A DNA stretch of 27,267 bases from Phellopilus nigrolimitatus (lineage: Eukaryota > Basidiomycota > Agaricomycetes > Hymenochaetales > Hymenochaetaceae), in assembly GCA_021029095.1 (NCBI GenBank), contig JAJOHG010000345.1, forward strand, positions 1 to 27,267. Direction: 5' to 3'. The position numbers were made by a program, and so were the translations under genes. Under the pieces are notes generated by a model that did no database searches, had not been told where the DNA came from, and saw only the letters and a program-made list of their open reading frames with translations. This document shows, piece by piece, positions 19,477 to 27,267 of this stretch; the stretch's first letter is position 1, and every line of letters starts with the position of its first letter.

Positions 19477-22400
19477 ATGCCAGACTACGTCTATGCACTG
19501 CACGACTTTGCTCCGGAACATGAGGATGAGGTTGCGTTTAGTATGGGTGACCCCATTGAAGTAATTGAGAAGGATGACATGTATGGCGACGGCTGGTGGC
19601 AGGTGTGTTCTCGCCCTCTACTACCAACCCATGCCCTCATTCAAATTGTTCTCATACAACTATCTGCGCCGTCTTCAGGGCCGTAATCTCTTTGGGAAAA
19701 TAGGTTTGTTTCCGCAGAGCTACACCACCTCAGATTCGTCCGCCGTCCAACCTCCAGCTGCGTCATCAACCAATGGTAATGACGCGCCGGACCCTGCACC
19801 CGCCCCTCCACTGCAAACGCTCGGTGAGGAGGCGGAAACCGCCTCTGTCGTCTCAGATGGCAATGACAAGGCAGAAAGAGATGGCGCGGATGGCGATAGA
19901 GTAATGAGGGCGACGTTGACGGACGTGCAAGAGGCGATCGAGCAGCTCGGCCGTAAAGACCGCGACGGCGGCGGCAGCTTTAGCTTCGGCAGTCTGCGCG
20001 ACGGTGGCTCGACGGACCGCGAAGGCGATACCGACCACGAGATGGACACCGAGACTGGGACGGGCAACAGAAACGGCGAGGCATGGCACAAGGGCGCACG
20101 CAGCAACCTCGCAGAGAAGGCACGACAGCAACAGGAGCTTTTACAGCGGGAACAGGCAGATTACGATGCAGAGATGAAGCTGCACGCGCCGATCATCGCT
20201 GCTCGCTTGTCAGAACCGCCCATCGAGTTTGAGATGAGCGACGAGAGCGAGGGCGAAGATGACCTTGATCATGAACCTGCTGTTACTGACACGCTCTATC
20301 CGCGCCGAGACCACGCGCACATCCCTGAAGAAGAAGAGGAGGATGAGGGTTTAGGGTGGCAGCAGACTAATGGGCATGTTACTACGCCTAAAGCCGTCAG
20401 CCATGATCCAGAACCTGAGCCTTCTGAGAGTCTCAACGTCCCGCGGTCGGAGGACACGGCGAGCTCTCTGCCCGCCACGGCGCGCCAGCTTGCATTCCCG
20501 ACCGAGACAGAGGCAACAGAGCCAGGCGCCGCCACCGAGGAGCCCCATCCGGATAGCATTACAAGTGCGATACAAGTACAGACTCCATCGTATCTCCTTC
20601 CCGCGCCGCTACTGACTCCTACTTCTCCGACATCGCATTTTGCCGCGCAGTCAACGAACAACGAGCTTGCCACGCCGCAGGCTCAACCGTCTCCGGAGCC
20701 AGAGCTGAAGAGGATGGGAGCGCCACATGCATTGCCCTCTCCACCGACGTCGCAGAATGGAACCTTCGCAAGCCAAATACCCAAGGCAGCTGCTTCGCCA
20801 CCTTCGGAGTGGTCTGTGGAGGAGGTGGTAGAGTGGGCGAAAAGCAAAGGTTTTGACAGCAGCGTGACCGACAAGTTTATCGGTAAGTAATGTATATGCA
20901 TTAGTGGTGCTGAGATTGAGTCAAATATACAGAACATGAGATCTCTGGCGACGTGCTACTCGAACTTGATGCGAACGTTCTAAAGACCGAGCTCGAGATA
21001 CACGCCTTCGGCAAGCGCTCGCGTATCGTGAAGGAGATCGCAGAGCTGCGGCGCCCGCCCTCGGTCGTGTCGTCCGTGCAGCTCGCGCCCTCGCAGTCGC
21101 ACTCTCGCACCATCTCGCAGAGCATCTCGCTCCCAAGCTCCGCGCATCACTCACTACACAGCCCGCTGGGGGCGGTGATGAGTCCGGATAGCCCGCCAAA
21201 CACGGGCGACCTCGCAGCGACCCCGAGTCCAGGTATGGGTTCGATGAGACGCGGCTCGGATCCGAGCTCGTCGGCGCGCGTGAGCGAGACGGACCAGGAT
21301 CAGGAATCTACGACGGTCAACAACTCGATGCTTGGACTCGGCATCGGCGCTGCCACGAGTATCCTTGCTGGATCGGCTATTGGGTCGATGGAGAAGTTGG
21401 AGCCGCCAAAGGGGGTAAGCTGCTTGGCGCTTATTCTGCTCAAGATAAACAGTGCTCAGATCATTGTTCGTAGAAAAACCGACCGGCGTATCTGAACTTG
21501 TCTCCGAGCGATAACTCGTTGAGCACCAGAGCCAAATCTATCGGTGCCAACTTCTCGCCCAAGTCCGCCATGGACGAGTCCATCCGAGACGACCGTGCAG
21601 CTTTGAGTGATGTAGGACAATATCTTCGCATGTTACTGTCAACGCTTAGATGGTTGACAATTTTAATTCGCAGACTGAATCTGCTGCACTCGATAATCGC
21701 AGTAGGCGCCGACGGATCTTTGGGCGCTCCACGGGGTCATCGCACTCAGATCAGAAGGACTCTGCGAGCCGCAATTCGAAAGAAGCCGCGAGGGAAGCGT
21801 CGACAACGCCGATCCCGAGCGTGCCTGGAAGCCTTCCTGGCAGCCCATCGACGAAACGCGGCTCCACCGACGACGGGAGTATGAAGAACCACCAACGGCG
21901 CAAGCGTTCAGTCGATGCGTCGAAACCCACGGATAGACTCAGTCTATTTGGGGGCACTTTGTCTCTCACTCGCTCTAGGAAGCCTCCACCACGTGTGCAA
22001 TCGTTAGTCGTGTCACAGATGTTTAGGATGAGAGTTCAAACTTACACAAGTGTTAATTTCAGCTACGCACATGACGACCTGGCGACCGAGAAGCACTCAC
22101 GCAGTTTATCCAGGCTGTATCTGAGCAGCAGCAGTCGGAAGGCGAGCGCGAGGTCACAGGCAGGCGGTGAAGACGAGAAGGAGACAATGAACCCCCACCT
22201 CCTGCGCAAACGGACGTCGTCTGTCGCTGACATCCCGGCCCTGCCAGGGATCTCCGGTATGTTGAAGTCCGGGCACAGTGTACTTGAACAGATCGGCCAA
22301 CCAGACCACAATGGCTGGCTACACAAAAAGGGCGAGCACTACAACACGTGGAAGCTGCGCTACTTCGTGCTGAAGGGTCCACACCTGTACTATTTGCGGA

Positions 22401-23114
22401 GTAATAGCAAATCAGTCTGTGTTGTTCATTGCGGTCCTCTGTGCTATGGCTAATGGCTTTTGTGAGCAGGAAACGAAGATCAAGGGGTATATCAACATTG
22501 TCGGTTACAAGGTCATCGTTGACGAGAACATCAACCCCGGTAAATACGGCTTCCGTCTTATACACGAGCAAGAGAGGACGCATTACTTCAGCTCGGATAC
22601 GTCAATTACTGTTCGCGATTGGATGAAGGCGCTGATGAAGGCGACAATTGGGCGGGATTATACCAGTGAGTTTCCGTTTTGGGGATATTTATTTGACGAG
22701 AGCTGGATCTGACGCACAACAGAGCCTGTCATCTCGTCTTGCAACATTCCCACGATTCCTCTTGCGGTCGCACAAACCATGAACCCCGCTCCACGGCCGC
22801 CGTCGCCCTCTCAGCGCGATGCCACGCAGAAGGCCCTCCGGCGCGAGAACCCCAACCAGCTTTCAACTCGAGACGCACGTGTGCTGATGGGTCTGCCGTC
22901 GGGTCAGAATGGCGGGGAGGCAGACAAGGCGCGCCCCAGCGAAGCTCTGTTCAACACCCTCGAATCGCTCTCGGAATCACCAGATCGTACACCTGTAACC
23001 CTCAGTGCGCCGCCTCCGACACGGCCTTCCAGGGAGACCCGGCGGACAAGCGTGCCGCCATTAGACGGTGTAGGCGTTCCCATTCAGTTTTTCCCTAATC
23101 TTCATCGACTCTAA
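19477..23114 (+). CDS. POB1: SH3-SAM-PH polarity scaffold, Boi1/Boi2/Pob1-like
   Basis: Model: join(19477..19602, 19679..20882, 20933..21414, 21474..21611, 21674..22414, 22470..22665, 22723..23114), 1092 residues. An N-terminal SH3 domain occupies about residues 3-57 (YVYALHDFAPEHEDEVAFSM, GDGWWQGRNLFGKIGLFP). A long acidic, Ser/Pro-rich region follows. A SAM domain lies at about 417-485 (WSVEEVVEWAKSKGFDSSV, EISGDVLLELDANVLKTEL). A second disordered region precedes a PH domain at about 862-962 (NGWLHKKGEHYNTWKLRYF, KIKGYINIVGYKVIVDENI, VRDWMKALMKAT). Domain order equals yeast Boi1/Boi2 and fission yeast Pob1, which bind acidic lipids and Cdc42/exocyst/formin partners at growing tips and promote exocytosis. 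Six introns of 50-76 nt keep phase. A GT...AG stretch at 21998-22060 looks like an intron but removing it breaks the frame, so I left it coding. The symbol is by family. Confidence 0.92.
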
Positions 23115-23222
23115 ATACCACGCTCTTTTATATCTTTTCTTTTTGGGTTATACCTCTTGAAATCAAAAATCAACTGCGTCTTCGGAATATGTATACATTT
23201 CGCGACGTTTGTATAGCCGAAT

Positions 23223-23726
23223 ATGCCTGCAGACTTGATACAGTGGGCAAACAATCACCTTCCGCAAAACCTGCAAGTACCCGAGTCCGGAGGAAAGAAC
23301 TACAGTGAGAAGCACGCATGATATTCTAAATGTGAAGAGTTCCCTGACCTGCTTTGCTTCGTTGCAACAATTTACGTGTAAACAGGTGGTCTCGCGTTGT
23401 ACCGCTTAGCGGAAGCGATCAAAGGGAAGCCGACCGAACCCGCCGTGCCCGATTCCGCGTTTCCCACAGGGCCTAACGACGATAGACTGGACGGGCTGTT
23501 CAAGCTTTTCGACTTCTTCCTCGACAACGACATCCGGATGGGCAGCGTGAGCATAAACGACGTGCGACAGGGCCGCACGGATAAGATCGTGCACCTGCTG
23601 CGCTCGCTGAAAGCATGGGAGGAGAAGCGCAGGACGCTTGCGCGTTCGATAGCCAGGACGGGCGCGCACGCGGGCCCGTTCATGGCCATGGAGGCGCCGC
23701 CGTCGGGTATGGCGCATGCTTGGTAG
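23223..23726 (+). CDS. Small calponin-homology (CH) domain protein
   Basis: Model: join(23223..23304, 23386..23726), 140 residues. The 81-nt intron keeps phase (AGT split as A/GT). The product is almost entirely one CH domain: DLIQWANNHLPQNLQV, then SGLALYRLAEAIKGKP, DGLFKLFDFFLDNDIRMGSV, SINDVRQGRTDKIVHLLRSL. The conserved W.N..L, SG..L.RL and SI.DV..G.I..LL pattern is that of CH domains, which bind actin or act as signalling modules. A single CH domain alone often does not bind actin strongly. There is a short Ala/Gly/Pro tail. The gene starts 108 bp after the stop of the POB1-like gene on the same strand, an unusually small gap. Specific function unknown. Confidence 0.85.
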
Positions 23727-24020
23727 ATGATTACTGGTTTTTCGGATTTTGGTATTTTGCTTCCTTTTTGTATTTTGGATCCATCCTTGCATATCTATCC
23801 TATTTTGTGCTTACAATTCGTTCTATCTGTGTTATTTCTTGCACTCCTGTCGCGACCTTGTTTTTGCATTATGTATGTATTTGCACACGTATTTACAAGC
23901 AATTGGACTCTTGCAAAGTGATTGTGATGAATCAGCATCTAAATTTGGAAACAAATAAGGATCGACCCGTCCTTCAAATTTCTTACTGCTCTTTCTTGTA
24001 CTTTTAACTTGATCTCTGCG
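23727..24020 (+). other. Short intergenic T-rich stretch
   Basis: A T-rich 3' flank of the CH gene and pyrimidine-rich leader of the TPR gene. No open frame is supported. Confidence 0.5.
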
Positions 24021-26885
24021 ATGCCCCTGTCTTTGGAAAAGATCGAACGAGCTTTACTAGTTGGTCAATGGGATGAAACTATAGACCTATCCGAGTATAG
24101 CGCGTCCTTGCTCGCTCAAAAGGTCGTTAGCGGAGAGTTCAAAGATGTTTTAACATCATCTTCAGTCACGGATTTATTTAAACTCAGGATCTCTGGAGAT
24201 GATCTGCCAAAAAATCCACTAGAATCTTGGTTCTCTTTTGAAAGCTCCGGGGAAATTTCCGATGAAGAAAACGAGCTACTCCGGCTTGTAATCGGTGTCG
24301 TCTGCTTACATGCTTTTGTTCAGGTCAACTGGACCGGACCTGATCTGGACATTCTTCCCGCATATATTCTCTTACCATCCAACAGTATCTCCGAGGAGTC
24401 GCTAAACCAGAAGGCTATTGCAGAACTAACGTATGGAGGGGAACCTGCCTATCATCTCGCGCGCACGGCGACGTTTCTCCGCTTGGCCCAGCTGCTCTTC
24501 GACTTACCGTTCACTTTCTGCCAGTCAGCTGCATGGTGGCGGTTGCGCGCTGCTAGAATACACGAGCACATACTAGACGAACCTGTAGCCCTCCCAGCCT
24601 CATTGACTTCGTCGCTAAAGCCCCTTTATTTGGGCGTCGCTTCGGACCGTGACCTCGCGGGGCGGTTGGCACTCGAGCATGGTCTCCTCGAACATCAGTC
24701 CTCCCAGGACAAGCTTGGAGCGGAGCTATTCGTCGCTGCAGCCCGCCATTCAGGTCTCGAGCACGAGCTCACAGGTGCGCTCGGGAAGCGCACAAAGTTC
24801 CAGCAGAACGAGCTGAGTCAGCTCGTCCTTCTGGCCGAGAGTCGCGCGAGGGCCGGCGACGGCGATGCCAAACATGTCAATAAAGCCACAGATGCAATCG
24901 CTGTTTCCGCTGCTCAAAATAGTGCAACGCAGGTGGCTGAAAATGGCACAGACCCCTTGATCGTTCCTACGGTCCCTGTAACACTTGCGCTGAACGATGA
25001 TACACTGCTTGAGCAGACCGAGTTCACATCGTCCTCGGTGGGTACTTCGAGCTCAAAACTAGGCCACCTAGACCCATCGGCGCAACCACCGTTGCACCCC
25101 CTCGATCAATGCATCCTTTTATCATTATGCCTTAATGTAAAGAACACATCTCCTGCACATGGGCTTACCGCCGAGCAGATGTCGCCGTACGTCGCCCGCG
25201 TCATTTCGCACCCGCAGAACTGGTCCGTACATACGATGGCGCTCCTCCTGCGCTCGCGTCTCGAAGCATCGCGCACGCGAACAGTCGAACGGTCGACCCT
25301 CCAGCTGCAGGCCCTCATTGACCAAATGCCCACCTCCGACTCCTCTCTCCCAGAACGCCTGCAGTACTTCCATTCCCTGCCACTTCCGAGCAAGTGGGAA
25401 TTCGAACGCGAACTTGCAATACGCTTCCTGACTCTCGGCGTCGTGCGCTCTGCGCTGGAGATATTTGAGCGGCTCGAGATGTGGGAGGAGGCTATCAAGT
25501 GCTGGCAGGCGCTAGAGAGGCCTGCCTCCGGAATTGCGATCGTACGCGACCTGCTCGAGGGACGCAAGGAGGAGTCGGAGACTGTCGTGCTACGCGGCAA
25601 GGCAGCGACTGAACGCCGCCGACACACACTCGACAATGCGCGGGAGGCGAAGCTGTGGTGTCTCCTTGGCGATCTGGAACCTCAAAACGCGCTGGCACAT
25701 TACGAGCGTGCATGGGCTGTTTCGGGTGAGAAGTCCGGGCGTGCGATGCGCTCGATGGGTGGGTACTATTTCACTCGTGGCGAATTCGGGCGCGCTATCG
25801 AATGCTTAAAGAAGGCAGTTGCAATAAACTCACTGCTATCACGGCCATGGTTCATCCTCGGTTGTTCATGTGTTAGAGAGGAGAGATGGAATGAGGCGCG
25901 GGACGCGTTCGCACGTTGTGTATCGCTCGATGATGAAGACGGTGAAAGTTGGAACAACTTAGCGAGTGTCTACCTGCGTATGAGCGCGTCCTCTGCTGTT
26001 AGGAAGGCAGACAGGGACGATGGTGATGGTGAAGAAGTAAATCATTCAACTTTCGCCTTATAATTTTATTTTACTTTTATTGACAAGTCCATTCTAGTTC
26101 AAAAACGAATGTCCCAATTCGGACGACTCGGTCACCGAGGTGATCCCCTTCGCGAACAAGCTCCTCGCTTTCCGTGCGCTCAAGATTGGATTGAAGCACA
26201 GCTACGACAACTGGCGCATGTGGACAAATTATATAATTATCGCAATGGACGTTGGTGAATTCGCGGAGGCCGCGCGCGCGCAAGCGCGAGTTATCGAGGA
26301 ACGCGCGGCGAAGGTCGGCGCCGAGGCTGTTGACGAAGACCTTCTCGATCGACTCGTCGATGCTGTCACTCGCGCGCCGGATCCCGACGTTGTGGCGGCG
26401 GCCGTTGATGCGAACAGCGGCGCGCCGGGTGCAGTAGTTAGCAAGTCCCAGAACGAGGGCACTGGTCTGCTCCCGCGCGTGCTCGACTTGTTTGAACGCG
26501 TAATCCTTCCTTGCGTTTCGTCGCAACGTATATACCGCACGTACGCCCGCCTACTCTCTTCCCAGGCCGCTGGACGGACGCAGTAAAATATTATTTGGAT
26601 GCCTACCGATTAAGTTCCGCCGCGACGATGGAGAAGGGAGCCGACATAGGGAAGGCGGATTGGTTAGAGGCGATTGGCGAGGTTGAGGAAATCGTGGATG
26701 TCCTGCACAACTTCGGGCCACGGGCCGAAGAGGCGGTCAGCGGAGAGACGGAACCTAGAGCGGGCAAGTGGCGGATGCAGGCACGAAGCATCGTTCGGAC
26801 CTTTATGGCACGCACGCGCGATGCCTTCGAGGACGATCGAGACTGGGAGAAGCTGGTAACACTACAAGATGAGTTGAAAAAATAG
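24021..26885 (+). CDS. EMW1: TTC27/Emw1-like TPR protein, apparent 1-nt frameshift in last exon
   Basis: Model: join(24021..26036, 26098..26885), about 935 residues if one missing base near 26565 is allowed. The start is the ATG at 24021 (MPLSLEKIERALLVGQWDE). The N-terminal half is helical. TPR repeats sit at about residues 550-660: NALAHYERAWAVSGEKSG, FTRGEFGRAIECLKKAVAIN, WFILGCSCVREERWNEARDA, FARCVSLDDEDGESWNNLAS. The second exon follows with FRALKIGLKHSYDNWRMW, also typical of TTC27. The frame then ends early (SSQAAGRTQ, stop 26584-26586), whereas another frame continues without a gap as GRWTDAVKYYLDAYRLSS to a stop at 26885. Yeast Emw1 is essential for cell-wall integrity; human TTC27 assists assembly of spliceosomal U5 components. 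The family call is strong; the break may be a sequencing error or a real mutation. Confidence 0.85.
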
Positions 26886-27267
26886 GCACCAAGATCCTGG
26901 ATGGATGGCCTGAGGAATGGAGGAGCTATATGATAGAAAAAGATGGGGTAACCTGACGGTGATAGGGATAAGGAAAGAGAAAAGGAGATCTGCGGGAGAC
27001 GCGGTAACCCTGAGCGAGGTCGCGCAAGTCTACCCAATAAATGGAAACTGTTCGGAACCAGGTTGTAAGAGTTTGGTGGACCTTCCATGCGAGAGCACCA
27101 CGTGTAGATGGAGCATTCAAAACGTCGTGTACTCGTATCTGGAATATGATGTAATCAGCCGATACTGTCGCAAAGAACCCATCGACGTAGGGGACGTGGG
27201 CACGGGAGGTAAGCAATGCGATCGTAATAAGCATGAACGTATGATGACGATGATGATAATAAAGATG
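26886..27267 (-). other. Right-edge region with one unassigned minus-strand open frame
   Basis: A minus-strand frame of 102 residues (27234-26926) starts MLITIALLTSRAHVPYVDGF and contains FQIRVHDVLNAPSTRGALAW. It remains open upstream to the window edge, so it may be the end of a longer gene. No family is recognised and no splice signals were confirmed. Confidence 0.25.

Noticed and set aside
19720..20801. Long minus-strand open frames over the POB1-like exon
   Set aside because: Antisense shadows of the low-complexity acidic region; Ser/Val-rich with no domain.
25106..25636. Minus-strand open frame of 176 codons over the TTC27-like gene
   Set aside because: Antisense to a conserved TPR-family exon; Arg/Ser-rich.

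Overview
The window is nuclear DNA of a filamentous basidiomycete, most likely an Agaricomycete. The evidence is many 50-60 nt introns with GT...AG ends, protein families typical of mushrooms (CYP51, a Boi/Pob1-like SH3-SAM-PH protein, expanded F-box families) and a Gypsy-type Gag. No tRNA, rRNA or CRISPR array was recognised. Exon structures were derived by hand from reading frame, GT/AG signals and protein family conservation.

Region 1 (about 1-5,200) is a gene graveyard. An LTR retrotransposon on the minus strand runs off the left edge (partial Gag 1-588, probable LTR about 1,242-1,879) and seems to sit inside a Ser-rich gene (1,880-2,669). Next come a frameshifted unknown plus-strand gene fragment (3,008-3,975), then an Hsp70 fragment joined directly, on the same strand, to a WD40 fragment resembling YTM1/WDR12 (3,985-5,110).

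Region 2 (5,780-11,260) holds working genes: an unrecognised five-exon, Cys-containing protein with one in-frame TAG near its start, a five-exon NEDD8/RUB1 gene, and an intact eight-exon lanosterol 14-alpha-demethylase gene (CYP51/ERG11) on the minus strand. A small decayed fragment lies just downstream of ERG11.

Region 3 (11,700-18,560) is a paralog zone. Two F-box-like genes on the minus strand (12,509-13,999 and 16,991-18,421) are clear duplicates, including parts of their flanks. Between them lie an AlkB-type Fe(II)/2-oxoglutarate dioxygenase and a GFA/CENP-V-type zinc protein. Another decayed gene lies between ERG11 and the first F-box gene.

Region 4 (19,477-27,267) is compact and conserved: a Boi1/Boi2/Pob1-like polarity scaffold (SH3-SAM-PH), a small calponin-homology protein 108 bp downstream, and a TTC27/EMW1-type TPR protein whose last exon has an apparent 1-nt frameshift. 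An unassigned open frame occupies the right edge.

Functionally the intact genes are housekeeping (neddylation, ergosterol synthesis, polarity, TPR assembly factor) plus fast-evolving F-box adaptors. NEDD8 and F-box proteins both act in cullin-RING ubiquitin ligation, but nothing shows that their proximity is more than chance. I found no convincing new multi-gene system. The most informative oddities are the YTM1-Hsp70 chimera, the 38-bp block shared upstream of the two F-box genes, the TTC27 frameshift and the unrecognised Cys-containing gene.
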